Position numbers and translations under genes: made by a program | The notes under the pieces: generated by a model | Database searches by the model: none | What the model saw: only the letters and a program-made list of their open reading frames with translations | What the model was told of the DNA's origin: nothing | In this document: positions 43,823 to 53,494 of the stretch, piece by piece | How the letters are laid out: each line of letters begins with the position of its first letter | Numbering within the stretch: the stretch's first letter is position 1 | Assembly: GCA_041741535.1 (NCBI GenBank) | Contig: JBGSJV010000194.1 | Location: 40,630-104,629, forward strand | Direction of reading: 5' to 3' | DNA length: 64,000 bases | From: M30B19 sp041741535 | GTDB taxonomy: Bacteria > Planctomycetota > Planctomycetia > Pirellulales > Pirellulaceae

Positions 43823-46267
43823 TTACCCGTTTTCGTGTGCCAGATTTTCATCAATCAATCGGCACCAGGGACTCGGCCTATTTCTCGTGGTGGTTGCTAA
43901 GGTCGAGTCGATCGTGTGGACCGAACCGATAATCGAGCAAGTTGTCTTCGAGCGCGTTTCGTGCAAATAACTCAGGCAATTGTCTGCTTCTGCGGCTGGT
44001 ACTGCCACTAATAGCCCGCCGCTTGTTTGTGGATCCAACAAGAGAGTCGCCAATTCGTCGTCCGCCGATAATTCCTGTGATTTCGCCGTCGATTCTCTCG
44101 AGACGCCTGCTAGAAAACTCAGGTTGCTCTCATGCATCGTCGAGCGAATTCCGTGCTGTACCAAATCCTCAATGCCTGCAAATGCCAGTTTGCGTAACGC
44201 GGCAATCGACAAGCGAATCTCGAGCGATGGGGAAATGGTCATTTCGCGCAAGTGGCCCAACAATCCGAAGCCCGTGACATCGGTCATCGCATGAACGGAG
44301 AACGACTCGACCAATTCCAATCCAATCGCATTGTCGGCCAACATGGAAGCCAACGCGCTTTCGTACACCGCGGCCGGGCACAAACCTTGGTGCAAGGCTG
44401 CTAAAGCAATTCCCGTTCCCAATCCTTTGGTGAGAATCAACCGATCTCCCGGCTTCAGGCCCTGTTTGGGTGCAGGAATTTCGCCGGTTATTGTGTGACC
44501 AACCACAGTCAGGGCGATCGAAAGTCGAGGTCCTTCTAACGTGTGCCCCCCCGAAAGTGTGACCTGGTGCCGACCCAATTCAGCGACAATGCCACCCATC
44601 ACTTGCTGCAGCATCTCTTCTTGAGCTAGTCGTGGGCCAAACGGAACGTCGACCGTTGCCAAGACGGTTTGTGGTCGTACCCCAGAGGCCCACAGATCGC
44701 TCAGGGCGTGAATCACCGCCAGACGACCAGACAGCCACGGATCAGTCAAAGGCGTCGGAAATGCGTCGACCGAAATGGCCAGTCCACCGCTTGAACTCTG
44801 GTCGCGAACTTCGTTTTTCGGGCCCCAAGGGATTATCGTCACATCGTCCGCCATCTTCTTTAAATCCACGACGGCAAACGGTAAGTCCGCTTGTTCGTCG
44901 CTCAGCGTTTGGAGGACGCGCCTTAGACTGTCCGACGCAATCTTGCTCCCACATCCCAGGCACCGCATCTTCGCTTTGGTTTCTGTAGTTGAGGGAAGTT
45001 GATTCGAGCTAATGGATTGCTGTTCGGAGGTGTTTTGTCCCATTTGCCGCGCCAACTTGGACGGCAACGATTGGTACATGTTCATGAATTTGGAGTCGAT
45101 GTGATCTTTCAATCGCCAAACCCAGTGACCCTCGAATGAGATTCCATGCCATTCGCCAATCGAACGCTTTCCACCGAGGTTGATCAACTTCAAGAAATCG
45201 GATTGCGGTCGGTAGGGTTGTAGGGCCTCGCCTTTGTCCCAACGCCTCAAGTTCTCCCACATGATGGGCCCTTGTCGGACCGCGAAGACCCCTGCCTTGG
45301 GCAACGGTTGATCTTGGATGGTGCCACAATCGCCGCCCGCCCACACCGAGTCGTCATCAATGCTTTGCAGGCAAGCATTTGTTAGGATGCACCCTCGTTC
45401 GTCGCGGGGCACGTCAATCAACCGAGTTGCCGGGGCGGCGGCTCCAGCACCCAAATAAATGACCAAGTCCGATGAAAGGAATTCCCCATCGCTGCATTGC
45501 AAGCGGTCCCCGTCGACAGCCAAGAGCTTTGTCTGGGGAACTAAAGTGACTGACAAATCCGACAGGTGACGCATGATTCGTCGCCTAGTACTGGCGAGGC
45601 AACCGACCGGCGGTTCGGCGGAGCCGCTCAGTAATCTCAGTCGGTATTGATTGGGCTGCCATCCGCGACGCGAAAGAAAATGGCGGAGACAAAGGATAAC
45701 CTCGACACTGCCCAGTCCGCCACCAACGACATCGATTTGAATTGGCCGAGGAAGCTCGTGCTGCCCCCCCTGCCCTACGGCCGGATCGGACTGGCCAATT
45801 ACCCGACGCGTGGCCGCGAGAATCCCGTCCTCCAACCGCGGCAAAAACGTCTGCATGGGCTTGATGCCGACGACTGGTAAAGATGGTTGGCTGTCTTGCC
45901 GGGAATGCATCGGTAGTTCGGCCGGCCGACTTCCAACTCCGACACTCAGTAAGTCGTAACGGAGTTGCCGACCGGAGTCAAACTTCAAACGCTTGGCCGT
46001 ACGATCGACTTGAATTAGCGCGTCTTGAATCCACGGAACTTTTGCGGCAGAGAGTAACTGCACCAAATCAATTTCCATTTGGGCAGGCGAGTAATCACCG
46101 GCTAAGACGCCAGGCAACATGCCTGAATAGGTCGCAATGCCGTGGTCGGTAATGCCAATCAAGTTGATATTGGGGATGGGCTCCATCGCCCATTGCTTAA
46201 TCAAATGGGCATGTGTATGGCCGATTCCCAGCAGGACAACGTTTTTCGCACCCAGCGTTCTGTCCAT
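43823..46267 (-). CDS. selD: Selenide, water dikinase fused to an FAD/NAD oxidoreductase domain
   Basis: An 814-residue fusion. Residues 1-400 resemble a pyridine nucleotide-disulfide oxidoreductase (VVLLGIGHTHAHLI, TYSGMLPGVLAG, VWAGGDCGTI). The second half, from MRCLGCGSKIASD, is SelD. The cysteine aligning with E. coli C17 and the lysine K20 are kept, but C19 is Ser. VDAFPTPLTDPWLSGRLAVIHALSDLWASG and MTDVTGFGLLGHL are present. It makes selenophosphate from selenide and ATP. The oxidoreductase may supply reduced selenium. No SelA, SelB or SelU gene is in the window. The upstream GTG at 46276 is an alternative start. Confidence 0.93.
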   Translation of the reverse strand: MDRTLGAKNVVLLGIGHTHAHLIKQWAMEPIPNINLIGITDHGIATYSGMLPGVLAGDYSPAQMEIDLVQLLSAAKVPWIQDALIQVDRTAKRLKFDSGRQLRYDLLSVGVGSRPAELPMHSRQDSQPSLPVVGIKPMQTFLPRLEDGILAATRRVIGQSDPAVGQGGQHELPRPIQIDVVGGGLGSVEVILCLRHFLSRRGWQPNQYRLRLLSGSAEPPVGCLASTRRRIMRHLSDLSVTLVPQTKLLAVDGDRLQCSDGEFLSSDLVIYLGAGAAAPATRLIDVPRDERGCILTNACLQSIDDDSVWAGGDCGTIQDQPLPKAGVFAVRQGPIMWENLRRWDKGEALQPYRPQSDFLKLINLGGKRSIGEWHGISFEGHWVWRLKDHIDSKFMNMYQSLPSKLARQMGQNTSEQQSISSNQLPSTTETKAKMRCLGCGSKIASDSLRRVLQTLSDEQADLPFAVVDLKKMADDVTIIPWGPKNEVRDQSSSGGLAISVDAFPTPLTDPWLSGRLAVIHALSDLWASGVRPQTVLATVDVPFGPRLAQEEMLQQVMGGIVAELGRHQVTLSGGHTLEGPRLSIALTVVGHTITGEIPAPKQGLKPGDRLILTKGLGTGIALAALHQGLCPAAVYESALASMLADNAIGLELVESFSVHAMTDVTGFGLLGHLREMTISPSLEIRLSIAALRKLAFAGIEDLVQHGIRSTMHESNLSFLAGVSRESTAKSQELSADDELATLLLDPQTSGGLLVAVPAAEADNCLSYLHETRSKTTCSIIGSVHTIDSTLATTTRNRPSPWCRLIDENLAHENG

Positions 46268-46307
46268 GGTTTTCACGATTCAATTCGATTTCCGCCAAGC
46301 CCAACAA

Positions 46308-46336
46308 AAAAGCGAGGCATTTAAAGCCTCGCTTTT
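46308..46336 (-). terminator. Rho-independent terminator after rpmB
   Basis: An 11-bp stem AAAAGCGAGGC/GCCTCGCTTTT with loop ATTTAAA, followed on the minus strand by more T. It lies 178 bases after the rpmB stop and just before the selD start, so it would end rpmB transcripts. Confidence 0.88.
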
Positions 46337-46513
46337 ATCAACAGCACTCGGAGTATCGTTGCGTTAAATTCTGCAATTTCTATTCGAACGGTTCAACAAC
46401 TTTTTCAATTCAAAAATTGCTCGATCGAAATCGCCACCAAAGTCACCCTTGGTCGAGTTTGGTTCAACGCTCGGGCGAACTTGGTACAACTCTCGGAAGA
46501 ACTTGGTTCAAAA

Positions 46514-46777
46514 CTAGGTCGTTGGCAGCGCAAACGGCTTTGCCTTAACGGCCTTGGTGATTCGCCCGCTGCGAATACATTGTGTGCAAACTCGCATCCG
46601 GCGAACTTCACCACTTGGCGTCGAAACCTTGACACTCTTCAGGTTCGGGCGGAATTTGCGTTTGGTGATGCCAGTGACTTTGGTACCAACACCGCCCAAG
46701 TACTTGGCCACACCGCGAATTTCAATTTGTTTCCCGCTCATCGGCTTCTTGCCACAAACTTCACATTCCCGAGCCAT
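46514..46777 (-). CDS. rpmB: Large ribosomal subunit protein bL28, zinc-binding type
   Basis: An 87-residue protein beginning MARECEVCGKKPMSG, the standard bL28 N-terminus. KRKFRPNLKSV and the second pair CTQCIRSGRI follow. The two CxxC pairs make the zinc-binding (C+) form. The start at 46777 is preferred over 46792 because it matches the family, with GAAAGGCG upstream. It is a part of the 50S subunit. It appears to be transcribed alone, ending at the terminator at 46308. Confidence 0.95.
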   Translation of the reverse strand: MARECEVCGKKPMSGKQIEIRGVAKYLGGVGTKVTGITKRKFRPNLKSVKVSTPSGEVRRMRVCTQCIRSGRITKAVKAKPFALPTT

Positions 46778-46977
46778 TCGTACGCCTTTCACTAACGCTG
46801 ACTTACTTTCCTCGACTCACCCTACAAAAACGATCACGATGGTTGTTTTGGTCAGGGGGTGGCGGGGCATTCTAACGAAGAAAACCGGCGGTTTCAAGCG
46901 TAAGAAGGCTTGTCCTACCGGTTTTTCTCTAAATAGACGACTTTGTTTCAGTTCAACAATTCGGTCCCGTCGCCCGA

Positions 46978-48384
46978 CTACTGCGTAAACGCAGAACCAT
47001 TGGCGGGCGGACGTCGTGGTTGGAATCCATCAATGGTCGGTTCTGGGCTATCCAAACTACGAATATTTGGTTCCGGATGGAATCCGTTCAAATGCAAAAA
47101 CTCGCGAACTGAAATTTTTTGGACGCGGTACGTTCCGGCATCCAGATCCAGTTTGCTAAATGCCTGGCGCGATCGGTCGTCCTGCGGTTCGCTACCGACG
47201 ATCAAATACCGGGTATTAAGATCGATTTTGCCTTCGATCTCGCCGACTTCGTTCATGACCGCGGCCAATTCACCCTGATTCTTCAGGATAAAGCCTTTGA
47301 GACGTTCCAGGTCCGATTCGCCATCGCCGTTCATGTCGATAATCCCGCTAATGGCAACCGGAACCTTGTATCCGCCTGGTTCCCAAGTCGCCGTAACGAT
47401 TTGGTCGTTAGGCAGGATCGGGTCTTTTTCGTTGCGGCTCATGATTCTAGCTTCGGCCGAATGAGGCCCCAATATATTCGTGACTTCGATCGTCGCCTTT
47501 TCTAGTCCAGCTTCTAACTCAACATCGCGGCCAAACACGCTGAAGCTGATCTTTCGGTGCAGACCATCTTCAAACCCAAGGTTGAGATAAACCCGGCCTG
47601 TCGTGGGGGATAGATCAACAATTCGGCCATCTGGGATTAAGAATTTCTTGCGTTCGTACTGTTGCAGTTGAACCACCTTGGCATTAAGTACTTGTTCTGT
47701 CTTGTTCGCTTTGGCGTTCAACGCATCGCGTTCACTGGTCAGACTGGCGATTTGATCTCGGAAGCTCTTCACACCTTGGTTGTGGGCTTCCTCGGCTGCG
47801 GCCAATTTGGCTGTGAAGTCGTTTTTGGCAGTTTCCAACTCTGTCTGCAGCTGCGTCACGCGGGCGGTTAGAGTGGTTACTTCTTGTTGCAAGCCTTCTG
47901 CTCGAGCGTTTGCTTTTTCAACATCGGCCTTCTTTTCGGTGTTGGCAATACCAACGTTTTCCGTTTCGACCCGCAGGCTGTTGTTCGTGCTATTGACAAC
48001 GGTGATCAAGTTTTTCACCAAGCTGCTGTAGGACCTAGTGGCGGGATCCTCCGAGCCGGAAGCGAACAAACGCAAGTCGTTATTGAACATGGTTTGAACG
48101 TCGGTGATCTCTTTCTTCAATTGTTCATCGTTGACGTTCGAAATCGCGGATTCCAGCGAATCGCTAGATGGGGCACCAATCATGATCTTCATAGCGGTCA
48201 CCGCCCGTTCCGCAGACTCGCGGACCGTGCGTTCTTTCGCCAGTTTCGATTCGGCTTCCTTTGCTCGGACACCTTCTTGCGAGGCGCTGCTGAAGCCAAA
48301 AAATGCCAACAACCCTAGAACCACGGTCAGCATCACCGAAATGATCAGCCCAATTTGATAGACTTGATTCTCACGTAGCGCCAT
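46978..48384 (-). CDS. Membrane-anchored coiled-coil protein of unknown function
   Basis: A 468-residue protein with one transmembrane segment at about 13-31 (LIISVMLTVVLGLLAFFGF), a long coiled coil at about 38-240 rich in Ala/Glu/Lys, and a C-terminal globular region from about 245 with beta-strand-rich sequence (GRIVDLSPTTGRVYLNLGF, DQIVTATWEPGGYKVPVAI). The tail is Pro-rich. A GGGAG ribosome site supports the ATG at 48384. The layout suits an envelope-spanning structural or scaffold protein. No enzyme motif is seen. Confidence 0.78.
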   Translation of the reverse strand: MALRENQVYQIGLIISVMLTVVLGLLAFFGFSSASQEGVRAKEAESKLAKERTVRESAERAVTAMKIMIGAPSSDSLESAISNVNDEQLKKEITDVQTMFNNDLRLFASGSEDPATRSYSSLVKNLITVVNSTNNSLRVETENVGIANTEKKADVEKANARAEGLQQEVTTLTARVTQLQTELETAKNDFTAKLAAAEEAHNQGVKSFRDQIASLTSERDALNAKANKTEQVLNAKVVQLQQYERKKFLIPDGRIVDLSPTTGRVYLNLGFEDGLHRKISFSVFGRDVELEAGLEKATIEVTNILGPHSAEARIMSRNEKDPILPNDQIVTATWEPGGYKVPVAISGIIDMNGDGESDLERLKGFILKNQGELAAVMNEVGEIEGKIDLNTRYLIVGSEPQDDRSRQAFSKLDLDAGTYRVQKISVREFLHLNGFHPEPNIRSLDSPEPTIDGFQPRRPPANGSAFTQ

Positions 48385-49165
48385 CGGCAACTCCCTGAAA
48401 TTCTACCGTCGTTGGCTCAATAGCCGAGACAGCAAAATCGAGCAAAAAAACAACACACGGCAACGAATCCGACACCACTGACCCCATTCGGCAAACGCAC
48501 ACCGGCCAAGAGCCAATTCTAAATGGGCTCAAAACCAGTGTCAAACTGTTAGTTTGGGAGTTCTGGGAAATAAGTCGGGGATTGAACACCCCAAGTCCGG
48601 ATTATTGACACACAACCAAGCAATCGCCGCCCGGATATGCCGCGCCACATTTCTCAGATCGGACATTTTTGACCGAGAACCCAATCCGCTCGGGTGGGAA
48701 AACAGACGTTTCGATGCTCGGATGCGCGGGTGGTAACGATCTTGCGGATTAGGCGAATTCTGAGGTCATCCGACCAAAAGTAGTCATTGGGGCCTGATTG
48801 AAGTTCCGACCTGAAATTCGCATCGATGCACTCGTATCGATGATAACGATTATTCCCTCCGCTGAATTTGTGCAAACCGGAAATGCGAGCGCAAAGTCGT
48901 CATTCATGAGAAAATTTATCGGTTAGGCAAACCTTTCTGTCGGCGCGAACGTAATAGTTGGAAGAAATCATAGAAGTCCGCAAGTTTACGTTTGGCGTTT
49001 TGTTTAACTGAACGCTACGATTAACCCATGCGGACCGAGCGTTGCGTTGTGTGATTCCTTGAGACCAAGCGTTTGGACCTCGGGAGTCGCGAACCAGCAA
49101 GATGATAAGGAAGACCGTTTTACGTTCGCCTGCGTTGACGTTGACCTTTTGAACAAGCTTACTCG
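48385..49165. other. Long divergent intergenic region with no recognised gene
   Basis: About 780 bases between divergent genes. I see no credible coding frame or known RNA fold. A 7-bp hairpin (CATCGAT...ATCGATG) lies near 48829-48852. Promoters of both flanking genes should be inside. Confidence 0.45.
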
Positions 49166-50401
49166 ATGACCTCACAACCTTTCGGTGCCATGATGATCCT
49201 CAGTGCTCCTCCTAAGAGCTTCGTGGTCGGTCTGTTGACCTTGGGCCTCTGGGGTTCATCAGTATCGGCCCAATTGGCTCAACCCGCAGTCCTGGGACAG
49301 CCCTCGGTGAGCGAACCGTCGCGAGTCCCGTTGAACCCTGGCATTGGCCAAGGGAGTAGTACGCAACGGACAACGGTCCTTCGCCCGGCACTGCCCTTGG
49401 ACACACCTTCGTTGGAAGTCTTTAGCCAGTTGAAAAAAGTCGTTGCTTGGTCCGCTCCGAGCGTGGTCCACATCGAGGCAAAAAAGGTCTCGACGTCCGA
49501 AGATCGATTGTTGACCGGCGGTCGTGATAGTTCGCGAACCGTGGAAACAGAAGAAGCTGGTTCCGGCATCGTCCTAGAACATCGCAATAAGTTCTATGTG
49601 CTCACCAATCGCCATGTCATCAACGGTGCAACTGCAAACAATATCTTCGTTCAATTACATGACGGCACGTTCTATTATCCCTATCGAATCTGGGAAGACG
49701 CGAAAACGGACTTGGCGGTTTTGGCGCTGAACGCGTCAGGGTTGTCGGCGGCCCCGTTGGGCGATAGTGATCAAATGGGAGTTGGTGATTTTGTGGTTGC
49801 GATTGGCAGTCCGTTTGGACTGAACCACTCCGTTAGCTACGGGATCATAAGTGCAACTGGCCGTCGCAATTTGGATTTGGGGAAATCCGGTGTGCAATAT
49901 CAGGACTTCTTTCAAACGGATGCAGCGATCAATCCCGGAAACAGTGGTGGCCCGTTGATCAACTTGCAAGGGCAAGTGATTGCCATCAACACCGCCATCG
50001 CCAGCAATTCTGGTGGAAATGACGGAATCGGGTTTTCGATTCCGATCAGGATGGCTCATCAAGTTGCCACGGACTTGATCGACTATGGCAAAGTTCGCCG
50101 AGCTTTCTTGGGCGTGCATCTGGACTCGCAGTACTCGGCGAAAACCGCCGCCAGTTTAGGATTGAACACCGTGTTTGGGGCTCGAGTGTTGCGGATCGGT
50201 TCCGAATCGCCCGCTGCGGAGTCCGGTTTACAGGTCGGCGATGTGATCTTGGATTTTAACGGGGTGCAAGTACGCGACGATTCTCACTTTGTACTTTTGG
50301 TCAGCCAGGCTCGCGTTGACGAAGCATTGCCGCTAACTGTGTTTCGCAGCGGACAACGTTTCGCTATTTCGGTACGACTAACGATGCATCCGGACGAATA
50401 A
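49166..50401 (+). CDS. HtrA/DegP-like exported serine protease with one PDZ domain
   Basis: A 411-residue protein with a signal peptide (VVGLLTLGLWGSSVSAQ). The trypsin-like domain has the histidine in LTNRHVIN, the aspartate in KTDLAVL and the serine in NPGNSGGPLI, so the triad is complete. One PDZ domain follows (VLRIGSESPAAESGLQVGDVILDFNG). This fits the DegS/DegP type that degrades misfolded periplasmic proteins. A second ATG at 49190 is an alternative start. It reads alone on the plus strand. Confidence 0.92.
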   Translation: MTSQPFGAMMILSAPPKSFVVGLLTLGLWGSSVSAQLAQPAVLGQPSVSEPSRVPLNPGIGQGSSTQRTTVLRPALPLDTPSLEVFSQLKKVVAWSAPSVVHIEAKKVSTSEDRLLTGGRDSSRTVETEEAGSGIVLEHRNKFYVLTNRHVINGATANNIFVQLHDGTFYYPYRIWEDAKTDLAVLALNASGLSAAPLGDSDQMGVGDFVVAIGSPFGLNHSVSYGIISATGRRNLDLGKSGVQYQDFFQTDAAINPGNSGGPLINLQGQVIAINTAIASNSGGNDGIGFSIPIRMAHQVATDLIDYGKVRRAFLGVHLDSQYSAKTAASLGLNTVFGARVLRIGSESPAAESGLQVGDVILDFNGVQVRDDSHFVLLVSQARVDEALPLTVFRSGQRFAISVRLTMHPDE

Positions 50402-50752
50402 AAAATCGTCCATGATCAAGGTTTGCGAGCGCTTTTGAGCGAAAATAGTTCAAGCTGCTTTGAGGTGTAGACCTTAGCAAAAAACGGCCGGAAGTGCGGT
50501 GAAGCATGGCGGCGAAATTAGGCCCGTACGAGCCGACGATGCACTATGCCGATGTCCAAGAGCCACCGGTTAAAGTGGAATCTAAATCGGAAAAGGTCTG
50601 AACCGCCGACCCGATATCAAGGGATTGGCAATTTCAAACGATAGGCATTATCAAGGGATCAGCATTCAAAAACGCTGCCCAGCGTTATGTACTGGGGCGT
50701 CCGGTCCGCGTGGTCCCCATCGTTGGGGCCTGATGGCTTGCGTCAATCGGCT
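50402..50752. other. Intergenic gap with a possible 31-residue frame
   Basis: About 350 bases downstream of the protease gene and of gnd, which converge on it. A plus-strand frame at 50506-50601 would encode 31 residues starting MAAKLGPYEP, without a clear ribosome site. It may be chance. No terminator hairpin is clear. Confidence 0.35.
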
Positions 50753-52204
50753 TTATCGTTGCTTTCGCAGTTCGAGCCATTCGGTGTGAAAGGTACCCGG
50801 TCGATCGTCTCGTTGGTACGTGTGCGCTCCGAAATAGTCTCGCTGAGATTGCAATAAATTCACAGGCAAACGAGCTTGACGATAACTGTCGTAGTAGGAC
50901 AAGGCAGCGCTAAAGGCGGGAACGGGTAGACCCAATTCGGTGGCAACCACGAGCACCTTTCGCCAGGCCGCTTGAGCTTTGCCAACGGCTTGACGGAAGT
51001 AGTCGGCTAGCAGCAAGTTTTCTAGGTCCGGCTGTTGGTCGAACGCGTCCTTGATCACGTCCAAAAACTGAGCTCGAATGATACAGCCGCCGCGCCATAA
51101 CAATGCGCAATTGCCATAGTTCAAATCCCATTGATGCTCGCGAGACGCGGCCTGCAATTGTACAAATCCTTGTGCATAACTACAGATCTTCGATGCGTAG
51201 AGAGCCTGGCGTACTTCTTCAATAAACTGTTGACGGTTCCCGATCAACTGGATTGCATTTTTGGGAGCTGGACCGATCAAGGTTTGTGAGGCTCGGACAC
51301 GTTGCTCTTTCATAGCGGAAATGCCACGAGCAAAAACGGCGGTGGTCACTAAAGTGCTAGGAGTTCCAAGATCCAAGGCCAACTGGCTCATCCATTTCCC
51401 GGTTCCTTTGGCGCCCGCGACATCGAGAACGCGATCCACCAAGTGCCCGGTTCCTAATGGGTCTTTCACGCTGAAAATGTCGCGAGAGATTTCGATCAGG
51501 TAGCTCTGGAGTTCGCCGTTGTTCCAATCGTCGAAGACTTCGTACATCTCGTCGTTATTGAGACCGGCCGCATCTTTTAGCAACAGATACGCTTCGCAGA
51601 TTAACTGCATGTCGCCGTACTCGATGCCATTATGCACCATTTTGACATAGTGTCCGGCACCGCGAGGCCCAACCCACTCGCAACACGGGATATCGTTATT
51701 TGGGCCAACTTTGGCTGCGATGGCTTGAAAAATGGGTTTGACGATTTCCCAAGACCCGACCGAACCGCCCGGCATCAGGCTGGGGCCTTTCAAGGCACCT
51801 TCTTCGCCGCCCGAAACGCCGCTACCACAAAACAGAAAACCCATGGCTTCTACCTCGGCGGTACGCCGTTCCGTATCGGCGTAATGCGTGTTGCCGCCAT
51901 CAATGATTACATCGCCCGGTTCCAGCAAGGGCTTTAGTTGGGCGATAATCGCGTCAACGGCTGGCCCAGCCTTCACGAGCATCATGATTTTCCGCGGGCG
52001 TTTGAGCGAGCGGACCAAGTCTTCCAGCGAATGACAACCGACGACTCGCCGACCTGCTGCTTTTCCAGCCAAGAATTCATCGGTCACCGATGTGGTCCGA
52101 TTGTAGACCGCGACCGTGTACCCACGGCTTTCGACATTGAGGGCCAAGTTCTCGCCCATCACGGCCAAGCCAATCATCGCAAAGTCACAAGTGGCGTCGC
52201 TCAT
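50753..52204 (-). CDS. gnd: 6-phosphogluconate dehydrogenase, decarboxylating
   Basis: A 483-residue protein matching Gnd. The NADP-binding N-terminus is MIGLAVMGENLALNVESRGY. VSGGEEGALKGPSLMPGG and KMVHNGIEYGDMQLICEAY contain active-site residues, and the C-terminal DYFGAHTYQR is typical. It converts 6-phosphogluconate to ribulose 5-phosphate and CO2 with NADPH in the oxidative pentose phosphate pathway. Length is typical of the long form. No zwf is seen nearby. Confidence 0.96.
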   Translation of the reverse strand: MSDATCDFAMIGLAVMGENLALNVESRGYTVAVYNRTTSVTDEFLAGKAAGRRVVGCHSLEDLVRSLKRPRKIMMLVKAGPAVDAIIAQLKPLLEPGDVIIDGGNTHYADTERRTAEVEAMGFLFCGSGVSGGEEGALKGPSLMPGGSVGSWEIVKPIFQAIAAKVGPNNDIPCCEWVGPRGAGHYVKMVHNGIEYGDMQLICEAYLLLKDAAGLNNDEMYEVFDDWNNGELQSYLIEISRDIFSVKDPLGTGHLVDRVLDVAGAKGTGKWMSQLALDLGTPSTLVTTAVFARGISAMKEQRVRASQTLIGPAPKNAIQLIGNRQQFIEEVRQALYASKICSYAQGFVQLQAASREHQWDLNYGNCALLWRGGCIIRAQFLDVIKDAFDQQPDLENLLLADYFRQAVGKAQAAWRKVLVVATELGLPVPAFSAALSYYDSYRQARLPVNLLQSQRDYFGAHTYQRDDRPGTFHTEWLELRKQR

Positions 52205-52309
52205 CGCGTTTGTTCGCTTTCACAGAAGTGGGGATCGGTCAAAAATTACGGCTAACTGTCCCGTGAGGAAAATTGTCTGAAACGGCGACGGTTGAACGTA
52301 GAGCCTACG

Positions 52310-52409
52310 CTATGTTGAAAATGGGTCTGCCCCTCTCCGGTCGTGTCTTTCTGTCCGGGATTTTGCAAGCCCATCAAAGCGTCAGCCCCACTCTTAGTAC
52401 AAAGCCTAG
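52310..52409 (+). repeat. MITE-like repeat, family 1, third copy
   Basis: Matches the element at 19927-20019 in the same orientation: GTCTGCCCCTCTCC, GGTCGTGTCTTTCTGTCCGG and TTAGTACAAAGCCTAG. The ends are more degraded than in that copy. It overlaps the last bases of the HAD-like gene, whose stop is at 52406. Confidence 0.65.
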
Positions 52410-53272
52410 CCGACGACCGGCCAAGGCGGCAAGTCCGGAAGGGCTGCTTCGAATTGGTTCAACAGTTCTGTCTGGTAGTCTCCTGCGAAACTTCCCGCAA
52501 AGAATCGCTTCAAGCCTTCGTGGAAGAGTCTCTCCCAACTTTCTGCTTCCTGACCCGGAACAATCGGAAAGAACAGGCACTGGTTGGCAGCGGCCGCTTT
52601 GTGATCGCCCGGGGCGTCGCCAATCATCAAGCAATGATGAGGCGAGTACTGGCGAGCATTCGCCAAATTTTCTTTCTTACTGCCGGCCTCCTGTCCACAG
52701 ATCGCCTGCACGAAGGGACGCAGGCCATGTTCCGCCCACTCGCTTTCCAATGCCGCATTGGGGGTTGCCGAGCAAACAAACAAGTCTGCCTGTTGGTTCA
52801 TGAGCTCCAAGCATTCTTTGACCAACGGAAACGGACCGACCCCATGGACCATCTTTTCGATATCCTCGTTGACCGCAACGGACCAATCGAGGGCTTGTTT
52901 CAAGCCAGAATCTCCCGTTGCTTCAACCGCTTGTTTTAATGCGGGATTGCCCAATTTGTCTTCGCGCTTCACCCAGGAAACGAGGCTCTCCGGCAATGCG
53001 AACCGAAGTTGGCGTTGCACGATTTCCGGTCGTCGATTTAGCCATTCGATCGTCTCCACCAATGCCGGAAAACGATTGATTCCGCGGCTCTTGGAGTACA
53101 AATTGACAAACTCGGCGGCCTGCCGCGCGTATTTGCTGACTCCCTGCAAGCCGTAATAACGGATGATGTTCGGAATAAAACACTCCTTGTGTTTCAGTTC
53201 CATCGTGTCGAACACGCAACCGTCGGAGTCGATGCCAATCAAAAATGAATGTTGTTTTTGAATCGAATGCAT
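52406..53272 (-). CDS. HAD-superfamily hydrolase
   Basis: A protein of about 288 residues with HAD motif I at the N-terminus (IGIDSDGCVFDTM), a long alpha-helical cap, then motif II-like VCSATPN, a lysine in GSKKENL and motif III/IV MIGDAPGDHKAA. It should be a phosphatase or related phosphotransferase of unknown substrate. The ATG at 53272 (MHSIQKQ) is preferred to the upstream TTG. A repeat copy overlaps its 3' end, so the last few residues may derive from the insertion. Confidence 0.86.
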   Translation of the reverse strand: MHSIQKQHSFLIGIDSDGCVFDTMELKHKECFIPNIIRYYGLQGVSKYARQAAEFVNLYSKSRGINRFPALVETIEWLNRRPEIVQRQLRFALPESLVSWVKREDKLGNPALKQAVEATGDSGLKQALDWSVAVNEDIEKMVHGVGPFPLVKECLELMNQQADLFVCSATPNAALESEWAEHGLRPFVQAICGQEAGSKKENLANARQYSPHHCLMIGDAPGDHKAAAANQCLFFPIVPGQEAESWERLFHEGLKRFFAGSFAGDYQTELLNQFEAALPDLPPWPVVG

Positions 53273-53494
53273 GGCCAATAGAGGGGAGAGCGAGGAAGAA
53301 ATTTGGACTTCGACAACTTGAATTGTGGCGTTCGCTTACGATCCTTGCATTGATCGCCGAACGACCGCAATTAGAACAGAACCGGGCCGGTTGGCCCACT
53401 CCCCTTCGCTCCGTCCTTTTCTTTGGGTCCCGTCCGATGTTAAACTTCTCCTGTAGAAGCCTGGGGCTGCCTGAAGCGAAACAATTGCGGAGAA

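Noticed and set aside
50506..50601. 31-residue open frame downstream of the HtrA-like gene
   Set aside because: No clear ribosome site or composition support; noted only as part of the gap.
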